Assembly (NCBI GenBank): GCA_945861435.1
Contig: CAMAUX010000013.1
Location: forward strand, 1-64,000
Origin: Chthoniobacter flavus
GTDB taxonomy: Bacteria > Verrucomicrobiota > Verrucomicrobiia > Chthoniobacterales > Chthoniobacteraceae
Length of the DNA stretch: 64,000 bases
Direction of reading: 5' to 3'
Of this stretch, positions 30,737-38,991 are shown one piece after another; the first letter of the stretch is position 1; every line of letters starts with the position of its first letter. A program made the position numbers and the translations under genes. Under the pieces are notes generated by a model. It had not been told where the DNA came from. It did no database searches and worked only from the letters and a program-made list of their open reading frames with translations.

Positions 30737-31504
30737 ATGAATCCCCCACTACCGCGAATCCTCCTGCGCATCGTCCTCGCCGCCCTCCTCCTTCTCGCCC
30801 CGCACACCCGCGCTACGGAGCCTGAGCGCATCGTCGTCCTCACCTTCGATGACTCCGTCGCCAGCCATGCCACCTTCGTCGCCCCGCTTCTCAAAAAGCT
30901 CGGATTTGGCGCCACCTTCTTCATCACCGAAGGCTTCGAATTCCTCGAAGACAAGGAGCATTACATGACCTGGGCGCAGATCCGCTCACTCCACGATCAG
31001 GGCTTCGAGATCGGCAACCACACCCGCCGCCACACTGGCGTCGGCAAGCAGAAACCCGCGGACCTCGAGGCCGACATCGCCTTCATCGAGGAGCGTTGCG
31101 CAGAACACGGCATCCCGCGCCCCACCAGCTTCTGCTATCCCGGCTACCAAGTCAGCGACACTGCCGTCGAGATCCTCGCGCGCCGCGGCTACCAGTTTGC
31201 ACGGGCCGGCGGAATGCAGCCCTACCTTCCATCCACCGACCATCCCCTGCGCATCCCGCAGATCTTCGACGGCAAGCCCGAGACCAACCTCACCCACTTC
31301 AAGGCCGCAGTCTCACAAGCCGGCGAAGGGCGCATCCTCGTCCTCACCTTCCACGGAGTGCCCGACATCAAGCATCCCTGGGTCAACACAGACCCCGAAA
31401 AGTTCCGTTCCTACATGGATCACCTCAAGGAACAGGGCTGCCGTGTCGTCGCCCTTCGTGACCTTAAGACACTCCTCCAACCAAACGCTGCTCCAGCGAA
31501 GTGA
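30737..31504 (+). CDS. polysaccharide deacetylase family protein, secreted
   Basis: Start MNPPLPRILLRIVLAALLLLAPHTRA; ERIVVLTFDDSVASHATFVAPLLKKLGFGATFFITEGF; IGNHTRRH. Confidence 0.9.
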   Translation: MNPPLPRILLRIVLAALLLLAPHTRATEPERIVVLTFDDSVASHATFVAPLLKKLGFGATFFITEGFEFLEDKEHYMTWAQIRSLHDQGFEIGNHTRRHTGVGKQKPADLEADIAFIEERCAEHGIPRPTSFCYPGYQVSDTAVEILARRGYQFARAGGMQPYLPSTDHPLRIPQIFDGKPETNLTHFKAAVSQAGEGRILVLTFHGVPDIKHPWVNTDPEKFRSYMDHLKEQGCRVVALRDLKTLLQPNAAPAK

Positions 31505-31556
31505 ACCGCAACGGCCAACCGATCCACCCCGCCAAACCGGCCGCGCTCCGATCGGC

Positions 31557-32354
31557 TCAGCCGCGCCAAATCCCCAGCCCGCTCACCTCCGCGTGCAGAC
31601 TGATTGCGGCCTTCTGCCGTGAGCCCTCCAAACGGCGCGGCACTCCAAAACGCAGCTGCGCCTTCGCATCCCGCTCCTTCATCAATGCCCAGAGACAGTC
31701 GGGCAGCGAACGCTCGCCAAAGTACGCGACTTCGTCAAAACGCGCACCATCCGCCTTCTGATACCCCACCCACGCGGGCACCACGGGGAAGCCGCACTCG
31801 ATCGCGGGCTGCAAAAGCGACGAACGAAACGGAAGCACCGAAGTGCCGCAGGAGCTTGTCCCCTCCGGGAACAGCACAACGAGCATGCCCGCCTCCAGCG
31901 CCAAGCGCACCGCATCGTTCACCCGGACCACATCCGCGCGACGACCCCGGTCGATGAAGAGCGTACCGGAGGCCCTCGCCACACGTCCCACCATGGGCCA
32001 TGCCGCCACTTCAGACTTGGCCACAAACACCACAGGACGCACCGCGCTGATCACGAGGATGTCGGCGAAGCTCACATGATTGCTCACCACAATCCCTGCA
32101 CCCATCGGCACGCTCCCCGTCACCTCCACGCGCACGCCCAGAACATCGAGGAGCGCACGACTCAATCGATGGAGCTCCCTCGCCCGCCCCGCTCTGGCAC
32201 GCCCGCAATCCTCCGTCGTGAACGATCCGGCGAAACTGGCCACAGCCCGCTCCGCAATCATCGAGCCCACCGTGAGCGCCTTGCGCCACGGTTCCCATGC
32301 CGCCGCCATCGATCCTCCGGCAAGGACTGGTGCCGATTCCCACACCGCATTCAT
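31557..32354 (-). CDS. 1-acyl-sn-glycerol-3-phosphate acyltransferase family (PlsC/OlsA-like)
   Basis: IVVSNHVSFADILVISAV (HX4D motif NHVSFAD); VVLFPEGTSSCGTSVLPFRSSLL. Confidence 0.9.
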   Translation of the reverse strand: MNAVWESAPVLAGGSMAAAWEPWRKALTVGSMIAERAVASFAGSFTTEDCGRARAGRARELHRLSRALLDVLGVRVEVTGSVPMGAGIVVSNHVSFADILVISAVRPVVFVAKSEVAAWPMVGRVARASGTLFIDRGRRADVVRVNDAVRLALEAGMLVVLFPEGTSSCGTSVLPFRSSLLQPAIECGFPVVPAWVGYQKADGARFDEVAYFGERSLPDCLWALMKERDAKAQLRFGVPRRLEGSRQKAAISLHAEVSGLGIWRG

Positions 32355-32356
32355 CC

Positions 32357-33202
32357 TCAGTCCAGAAATGCAGCCGACTGCTGCGGCAAAGAATCAAGGT
32401 CGAGCAGCGTGAGGAAATCGATCGTCTTGAACTGCCGGTCCAACGCCGGCGGTCCGCAGATCTTCGCCCCAAGGGACAGGTAGGCATTCAGCAACCGCGG
32501 CACCTTCACCCTGCGCGGCTCCTCATCCGTTGGCGATGCGCCCACACAGCTGAAACCCGGAAGCGGTCCCGTCTGGAAGCGACGCTCAGCGAGGTGCGCA
32601 CCGGCCAACTGCGCATACATCAGCGCGCCTTCCGCGGGATCCACAGAGTTGAGCGAACTGCACCCAAGCAGATACCTGCAGCGGTGCAGCCGCGCGTACT
32701 GGGCGATTCCCCGCCAGAGAAGGGTGAGCACCTGCAAATTGCGATGCCGCGCATCCACGCATGCCCGTCCGAGTTCCACCACCTCAGCCATCACCGGCTC
32801 AAATGGCGCCATCGCGAACTCCTGCCCGCTATAAAAACCCCGGCCATTCCTGGCCGCTGTGCCTGTCTGCATCCGGTAAGTGCCCACCACCTGCCCGTCA
32901 CATTCCACAAGCAGATGCTCGCACACAGGGTCGAACTCGTCCTCATCGCGCAGCGTGAGGTAGGACGCCTCAAGCCCCTCCTGAAGCTCCAGATTGAAAA
33001 CCATGAATCGCAGGGCCTGCACCGCCCTCACCTCCTCGGCATTGCGCGCAAGGCGCATCGTGTAGGAGTTGTTGCCACCGGCCCGGGACAAAATCCGCCG
33101 CCCGAACCGCTCGTCACGCGTGCTGGCTGTGCCAGCCATTGGAGTCTCGATCACGGGTCGGGAAATTATCAGGGACTTCCCCGCAGTGGGTGGCAGGGTC
33201 AT
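32357..33202 (-). CDS. GNAT-type N-acyltransferase, OlsB-like (ornithine/amino-acid N-acyltransferase family)
   Basis: YTMRLARNAEEVRAVQALRFMVFNLEL; DEFDPVCEHLLVECDGQVVGTYRMQT; VVELGRACVDARHRNLQVLTLLWRGIAQYARLHRCRYLLGCSSL. Confidence 0.85.
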   Translation of the reverse strand: MTLPPTAGKSLIISRPVIETPMAGTASTRDERFGRRILSRAGGNNSYTMRLARNAEEVRAVQALRFMVFNLELQEGLEASYLTLRDEDEFDPVCEHLLVECDGQVVGTYRMQTGTAARNGRGFYSGQEFAMAPFEPVMAEVVELGRACVDARHRNLQVLTLLWRGIAQYARLHRCRYLLGCSSLNSVDPAEGALMYAQLAGAHLAERRFQTGPLPGFSCVGASPTDEEPRRVKVPRLLNAYLSLGAKICGPPALDRQFKTIDFLTLLDLDSLPQQSAAFLD

Positions 33203-33356
33203 GGCATCCCCGTGAATTCGGGAAGACAGAATTGTGCATCCGCCACATCGCCCTCCAAGCCCCGCCCTACGCCTCAATCCGACATCCCCGGCCGCCGCTC
33301 ACAGGAGCCATAACCTCGCATCCCACCACCAAAGCCACATACCTGGTCCCGCCCGC

Positions 33357-33899
33357 TCAGGATGCGTACAGCTCGGGACGAAGGACACCGATGAAGGGCA
33401 GGTTGCGATATCGCTCCTGATAATCGAGCCCGTACCCCACGACGAACTCGTCCCCAATCTCAAACCCGACATAGCGCGCCTCAAAGTGCTCGGCCCTCTC
33501 CTTGCGTTTGCTCAGCAGCACACACGCCTCGACGCTGAGCGGCTTTGCCTCGCGCCGCAGCCTCTCCGCAATCGCATGCAGCGTGCGCCCGCTGTCGAGG
33601 ATGTCGTCGAGCACGAGCACGTGGCGACCATCCACGTCCGGCAGCGAAGCCTGCTCAAAAGTCACCACCCCGCTGCTCTCCGTTCCGCCGTGGTAACTCG
33701 CCACGCTCAGGCAGTCGAGTTGCAGCGGCAAGGGCACACGGCGTAGCAGGTCGGAGGCGAAGATGAGCGAGCCGTTGAGCACAGCGATCACCGTCAACTC
33801 GCGCCCCTGATAGTCCGCAGCCACCCGCGCAGCCAGCGCATCCAATCGCCGCAGGATCGTGCGCTCTTGAAAAAGGATGCGTTCGATGTCGCCGACCAT
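33357..33899 (-). CDS. hpt: hypoxanthine phosphoribosyltransferase
   Basis: VIAVLNGSLIFASDLLRR; VLVLDDILDSGRTL (PRPP-binding motif); 180 aa. Confidence 0.93.
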   Translation of the reverse strand: MVGDIERILFQERTILRRLDALAARVAADYQGRELTVIAVLNGSLIFASDLLRRVPLPLQLDCLSVASYHGGTESSGVVTFEQASLPDVDGRHVLVLDDILDSGRTLHAIAERLRREAKPLSVEACVLLSKRKERAEHFEARYVGFEIGDEFVVGYGLDYQERYRNLPFIGVLRPELYAS

Positions 33900-34000
33900 G
33901 CCCGCCCTTTAACCGTCGACACGCCATTCGCAAGCCTTTTCGCCCGCCGCACAACGCCACCCCCGATAACAAAGCCGGGGAAAATTCCTTGGCCGCCACG

Positions 34001-34026
34001 GGGTCCTCCGGATAGAGGGAGGACCC
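34001..34026. promoter_or_regulatory. perfect 9-bp stem-loop in the 5' region of the downstream isomerase gene
   Basis: GGGTCCTCC-GGATAGAG-GGAGGACCC, 25 bp before the ATG at 34052. Confidence 0.55.
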
Positions 34027-34051
34027 TGTTCAAACCAACCATCCGACTCCC

Positions 34052-35083
34052 ATGGCCAAACCCTGCTACCATCCCTCCATCGAAGGCGCCCAGCACGGCG
34101 CAAAATCCCTCGTCGAATTCCTCAATTACGCAAAGAAGGCTGGCGCCACCGGAGCGCAGCCCAGCAACTACATGCTGCAGGAAGGCGCTGGCTTCAAGAC
34201 GGCCAAAACCATCCGCGAAACTTTCGAGAAGGCCGGCATGACCCTCGATGGCGTGAGCGCCCACTGCCCTTTCTGGGTCCACACCACCGCATGGACCAAC
34301 AGCCCCACCGTGCGCCCCTTCATCCCGAAGGAACTCGCAAAGAAGAGCGCCGCCGACATCGAGGCATGGAGCGAAAAGTACATCCTCAAACTGATGGACC
34401 TCCTCGCCGAACTCGGCCTCAAGGTCCTCCCCATGTTCTGGGGCACCGCTTTCGGCTGGGAACTCGCCTCGGGCTATCCCTGGGGCTTCTGGGCCGGCCC
34501 GGGCTACGACCTGCTCGCTGAGGGCAAGGAACGCTTCGTCAAAAAAACCCGCAAGATCCGCGCACACGCCAAAAAGCTCGGCTTCAAGCTTTGCCATGAG
34601 ATCCATCCCGGCACCGCCGCCTCCACGGCGGACGATTTCAACATGCTCGTCGACATCTGCGACGGCGACGAGACCCTCGGCGTCAACGCCGACCCCTCCC
34701 ACTGCTGGGAGGGTGAGAGCTGGGAAACCCGCTTCCTCAAGGTCGGCCCCCGCATCTGGGCAGCCCACGTGAAGAACTTCGTGATCCGCCAGGGAATGCC
34801 GCTGCGCACCATGGAGCCGAATTGGGCCAAGCGCGCCATGCAGTTCACGGACCTGCCCAGCGGTGATTTGAACATGAACCGCTACGTGGAACTCCTGCTC
34901 ATGGTCGGCTATCCCAGCCGCTACTGCCAGTTGCACGGCACCCCCACGGCCCCCCTCGTCGTCGAAGCCGAAAGCGCCCACCGCGACCTCGACACCACCA
35001 GCGCCAACGGTATCGCCTTCGTGCGCGATCACCTCCTCATCTCCCCCGCCGCCGGAAGCTTCGAGGACGGCATGGGCGCCTGA
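34052..35083 (+). CDS. TIM-barrel sugar phosphate isomerase/epimerase
   Basis: GVSAHCPFWVHTTAW; LGLKVLPMFWGTAFGWELASGYPWGFW; LCHEIHPGTAA; GVNADPSHCWEGE. Confidence 0.87.
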   Translation: MAKPCYHPSIEGAQHGAKSLVEFLNYAKKAGATGAQPSNYMLQEGAGFKTAKTIRETFEKAGMTLDGVSAHCPFWVHTTAWTNSPTVRPFIPKELAKKSAADIEAWSEKYILKLMDLLAELGLKVLPMFWGTAFGWELASGYPWGFWAGPGYDLLAEGKERFVKKTRKIRAHAKKLGFKLCHEIHPGTAASTADDFNMLVDICDGDETLGVNADPSHCWEGESWETRFLKVGPRIWAAHVKNFVIRQGMPLRTMEPNWAKRAMQFTDLPSGDLNMNRYVELLLMVGYPSRYCQLHGTPTAPLVVEAESAHRDLDTTSANGIAFVRDHLLISPAAGSFEDGMGA

Positions 35084-35105
35084 GGCTTCGCTCAACCCCG
35101 TTGAA

Positions 35106-35144
35106 GGCCGCATCCGGACTACCGGGTGCGGCCTTTCCATTTTG
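35106..35144 (+). terminator. Rho-independent terminator-like hairpin
   Basis: GGCCGCATCCGG-ACTA-CCGGGTGCGGCC (12-bp stem with one G-U pair) followed by TTTCCATTTT. Confidence 0.85.
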
Positions 35145-35379
35145 CGCCCCTCAAACCGAAGCCGAGCCAGGAAACTTCCCCTGCCTGCGCCAGACCCGAC
35201 GCACGCTCCCGGGCCGCGCCGGATGGCAAGTTTGCTATTTACAACACAGGCGCTGTGGTCTTTCCTCCTCGCCCCCAAGCGCAAACTCCAGATACCGCCG
35301 TTGGTCCTTGGGCAGAGACATTCAGAGTCTCCTGCCGCCAGCGCCAAGGGAAACCCGGCGGAATAGAAGACAAGACAAC

Positions 35380-36387
35380 ATGCCCATCCGTTTAGGCCGT
35401 TTCGAAATGCCGAAGTCGCTCGTCAAAGACGAAGCCTCGGCCACCAGCACCTATGCCAAGTTCATTGCCGAGCCCTTTGAGGCCGGTTACGGACACACCG
35501 TCGGCAACTCCCTCCGCCGCGTTCTTCTGAGCTCACTCGAAGGCGCCGCAATCACCGCCGTCAAAATCCAAGGCGCTGAACACGAATTCCAGACCCTTCC
35601 CCACGTCGTCGAAGACGTCACCGACATCGTCCTCAACCTCAAGAAGATCAAGTTCAAGGCGCACGATCACGAGATCCGCAACCTCTCCATCTCCGTCAAC
35701 AAGGAAGGCGCCGTCACCGCCGCCGACATTCAGGACAGCGCCCAGTGCGAAGTTCTCAACAAGGACCAGATCATCTGCGTCCTCGACAAGAAGCAGAAGT
35801 TCGAAGCCGAACTCGAGGTCAAGGTCGGCCGCGGCTTCGCCACCGGCGACGAGAACAAGACCCCGGACCAACCCATCGGCATCATCGCCATCGACTCCAT
35901 CTTCTCCCCGGTCACCCGCGTGAAATACGCCGTTGGCACCACCCGCGTGGGCCAGCGCACCGACTACGACAAGCTCGAACTTGAAATCTGGACCGACGGC
36001 CGCATCACTCCGGAAGAAGCGCTCGTCCAGTCCTCCTCCATCCTCAAAAAGCACTTCGAGCCCTTCTACGGCTACGACGAGAACGCCGTCGCCTTCGACG
36101 AGACTCCTCAGGTGCAGAATCAGGAGAACCAGAAGCTCAAGAAGCTCCTCGCCATGTCGGTCAACGAGATCGAACTCTCCGTCCGCGCCGCCAACTGCCT
36201 CAACAACGCCAACATCACCACCGTCGGCCAACTCGCCCAGAAGTCCGAAAGCGAGATGCTCAAGTACCGCAACTTCGGGAAGAAATCCCTCAACGAGATC
36301 AAGGAAAAGCTCACCCAGCTCAACCTCTCCCTCGGCATGAAATTCGAAGGCGGACTCATCGACGGCCCCCAAGAGGCCCTCCGCTAA
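35380..36387 (+). CDS. rpoA: DNA-directed RNA polymerase subunit alpha
   Basis: MPIRLGRFEMPKSLVKDEASATSTYAKFIAEPFEAGYGHTVGNSLRRVLLSSLEGAAITAVKI; C-terminal NCLNNANITTVGQLAQKSESEMLKYRNFGKKSLNEIKEKL. Confidence 0.98.
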   Translation: MPIRLGRFEMPKSLVKDEASATSTYAKFIAEPFEAGYGHTVGNSLRRVLLSSLEGAAITAVKIQGAEHEFQTLPHVVEDVTDIVLNLKKIKFKAHDHEIRNLSISVNKEGAVTAADIQDSAQCEVLNKDQIICVLDKKQKFEAELEVKVGRGFATGDENKTPDQPIGIIAIDSIFSPVTRVKYAVGTTRVGQRTDYDKLELEIWTDGRITPEEALVQSSSILKKHFEPFYGYDENAVAFDETPQVQNQENQKLKKLLAMSVNEIELSVRAANCLNNANITTVGQLAQKSESEMLKYRNFGKKSLNEIKEKLTQLNLSLGMKFEGGLIDGPQEALR

Positions 36388-36417
36388 CAAACACCGCCTC
36401 ATCCAAAGCTCATTCCC

Positions 36418-36921
36418 ATGCGTCACCAACGTAAAACGGTCAAGCTCCAGCGCAGCCAGTCCCACCGGGACGCGCTCCTGGCAAACCAAGTGGTCAGCCT
36501 GATCCACCACAACCGAATCAAAACAACCCTCGCCAAGGCCAAGGCCGTCCGCCCTCTCGCGGAAAAGATGCTCACCCTCGGCAAGAAGAAAACCCTTCAT
36601 GCCCGGCGTCTGGCGCTCTCCGCTCTCCGCCACAACGAAGAAGCCGTGAAGCGTCTCTTCGAAGAGGTCGCACCTCGCTCCGCCACCCGCAACGGCGGCT
36701 ACACCCGCATCATCAAGCTCGGTCAGCGCAAGAGCGACTCCGCTCCCATGGCCCTCATCGAGTGGGTCGACGGCCCCGCCGTCGAAGTCGCCACTCCGGA
36801 ACCAGCCGCAAAGCCCGAGAAGAAGGCCAAAAAGGCTGATGCAGCACCCGCCGCAGAAGGATCCTCGGAGGCTGCTCCCGAAAAGAAGCCGCGCGCAAAG
36901 AAGAAGGCCGCAGCCGAATAG
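36418..36921 (+). CDS. rplQ: 50S ribosomal protein L17 with Lys/Ala-rich C-terminal extension
   Basis: MRHQRKTVKLQRSQSHRDALLANQVVSLIHHNRIKTTLAKAKAVRPLAEKMLTLGKK; tail KPEKKAKKADAAPAAEGSSEAAPEKKPRAKKKAAAE. Confidence 0.97.
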   Translation: MRHQRKTVKLQRSQSHRDALLANQVVSLIHHNRIKTTLAKAKAVRPLAEKMLTLGKKKTLHARRLALSALRHNEEAVKRLFEEVAPRSATRNGGYTRIIKLGQRKSDSAPMALIEWVDGPAVEVATPEPAAKPEKKAKKADAAPAAEGSSEAAPEKKPRAKKKAAAE

Positions 36922-36931
36922 CTAGGAACCC

Positions 36932-36949
36932 GCGGGCCTAAACGCCCGC
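36932..36949. terminator. short hairpin after rplQ
   Basis: GCGGGC-CTAAAC-GCCCGC, perfect 6-bp stem. Confidence 0.4.
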
Positions 36950-36970
36950 ACTCATCAAAAACTTCAAAGG

Positions 36971-36998
36971 GCGGGATCCACACGGATCCCGCTCTTTT
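36971..36998 (+). terminator. Rho-independent terminator of the rpoA-rplQ unit
   Basis: GCGGGATCC-ACAC-GGATCCCGC perfect 9-bp stem followed by TCTTTT. Confidence 0.88.
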
Positions 36999-37252
36999 GC
37001 TTTCCATCACTGCTTTCAGAAATAGTAAACGACGCCTTCGGCATCGACCCCATTGCCGTTCCGAGTGGGCGGCAGAGCCTCAAGCAGTTTTCCTCAACGG
37101 CCCCGGCTCTGGTGCCGGAAGTGCCAACGGCAAGCTGTGCGCGCCCCCCCCAAAAACGGCTGCAACACCTCTGCTTCGAGTCGACAAGCCCCACACCACC
37201 AAAGAGCGACTGGTTCTTCACAAGGTTTCCGCGTAAATGCAGCATCCCCCCA

Positions 37253-38686
37253 ATGCTCACCCTCAACGGCCTACCCAAATCCTCGTGCGCCGGAATCACA
37301 CGCCGCGAACTCCTGCAGATCGGCGGTGCGGGCCTCCTCGGACTCTCGCTCCCCAAACTCTTCGCAGCCCAATCCACTTCAGCCCCCTTCCGCGGCGGCC
37401 GCGCCAAGTCCGTCATCTTCCTTTTTCTCTTCGGTGGACCGAGCCAGCTCGAAACCTTTGACCTGAAACCGGATGCACCCCGCGAAATCCGGGGGCCGTT
37501 CACCCCCATCCGCTCGCGCACACCGGATCTGCTCATGTGCGAGCACCTCAGCCGTCTTGCTGGAATCTCGAACAAGTTCGGGATCATCCGCACGATGTCC
37601 CACTCGTACAACGACCACAGTGGTGCGGCCCACTATTTGCAGACAGGAAGACGCTGGCATCTGCCGGTGGGCGGCGGGTTCTCAGCCACGCCGGAAGACT
37701 GGCCCTCAATGGGCTCGATCGTCGAATACCTCAGCCAGCAGGCTCCAGGCGGCCTCGACAAACACTCCCCATCCTACGCAGTGCTTCCCAACTGGCTGGG
37801 TCGCCTCCAAGACGTCGGCCAGTACCGCCGTCCGGGGCAATACGCAGGCTGGCTGGGAAACGGCTACAACCCCATGACCACCCGCATCGACAAACGTGGG
37901 AAGTCCGACAATCCCTACTGGCGCGATTGCCCGGACCCAGAACTCAACTACACCATCGAGGGCCTCGATCCCTTGGTCCCCATGGACCGGGTGCGGGAAC
38001 GCGACGCATTGCTGCGCCAACTCGAAAGCATCCGCAGCCGGCTCGCCTCAGGCGAGGCAGACGCTCTCGACCAGCACCGCAAACGCGCCATGGCTCTCAT
38101 CGCCTCCGACACAATGGCCGCCGCCCTCGACATCCGCCGCGAACCCGAACAAATCCGGGACCGCTACGGCCGCCATCTCTTCGGCCAGAGTTGCCTGATG
38201 GCACGCCGATTCGTGGAGGCCGGAACCCGTTTCGTCACCGTTCACTACGACTGCGTCGACGGTTACAGCTGGGACTCCCACCTGACGAGCGACGACGTCC
38301 GAAACCACCTGCTGCCCACCTTCGACCAAGCCTGCGCCGCGCTGCTTTGCGATCTCGAAGAGCGCGGCCTTCTCGATGAGACCCTCGTCGTCGCCATCGG
38401 CGAAATGGGACGCACCCCCGTGGCCAACGCAAAGTGGGGCCGCGGCCACTGGAGCACCTGCTTCCCTGCACTCCTCGCCGGCGCAGGCATTCGCGGTGGC
38501 ACCGTGTACGGAAAGACCGATGCCAAGGCCGAGTACCCCACGGAGGGAACAGTCACCCCCGAGGACCTCGCAAAGACCATCTATTGGGCGCTGGGAGTGG
38601 ATCCAGAAATGTTCCTCTCCAACCGACAGGGGCGCCCAGTCCCTCTGGTGGAAAGCGGCCGCCCGCTCATCCAACTCTTCGGCTGA
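37253..38686 (+). CDS. DUF1501 domain-containing protein
   Basis: GITRRELLQIGGAGLLGLSLPKLFA; KSVIFLFLFGGPSQLETFDLKPDAPREIRGPFTPI; VVAIGEMGRTP. Confidence 0.93.
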   Translation: MLTLNGLPKSSCAGITRRELLQIGGAGLLGLSLPKLFAAQSTSAPFRGGRAKSVIFLFLFGGPSQLETFDLKPDAPREIRGPFTPIRSRTPDLLMCEHLSRLAGISNKFGIIRTMSHSYNDHSGAAHYLQTGRRWHLPVGGGFSATPEDWPSMGSIVEYLSQQAPGGLDKHSPSYAVLPNWLGRLQDVGQYRRPGQYAGWLGNGYNPMTTRIDKRGKSDNPYWRDCPDPELNYTIEGLDPLVPMDRVRERDALLRQLESIRSRLASGEADALDQHRKRAMALIASDTMAAALDIRREPEQIRDRYGRHLFGQSCLMARRFVEAGTRFVTVHYDCVDGYSWDSHLTSDDVRNHLLPTFDQACAALLCDLEERGLLDETLVVAIGEMGRTPVANAKWGRGHWSTCFPALLAGAGIRGGTVYGKTDAKAEYPTEGTVTPEDLAKTIYWALGVDPEMFLSNRQGRPVPLVESGRPLIQLFG

Positions 38687-38991
38687 GCACGACGCGAGCA
38701 TCCGCACTGCTGAAAACGCACGACAACGCGCATTCCATCCCCGGCGCGGCCGGACTTCACAACCGATCTCACCCCCCCGCTTCTCGCGCTTCGACGTGGC
38801 GGCTATCCAGCGACAAACCACCCAGAATCCACCAGGTAGTGAGCAACTGCGCAGTCGCCCCGAAACAAGCCGCGTCCAGCATTCCAAATCCTTCTCGATT
38901 GGCCTCAACTACCCACCAATAAATCCCCCCGGACCGGGTTGCCTCACCGGAAGCCCTCCGCATTCAATCTCTCAACCGCACCCATCTCGCC

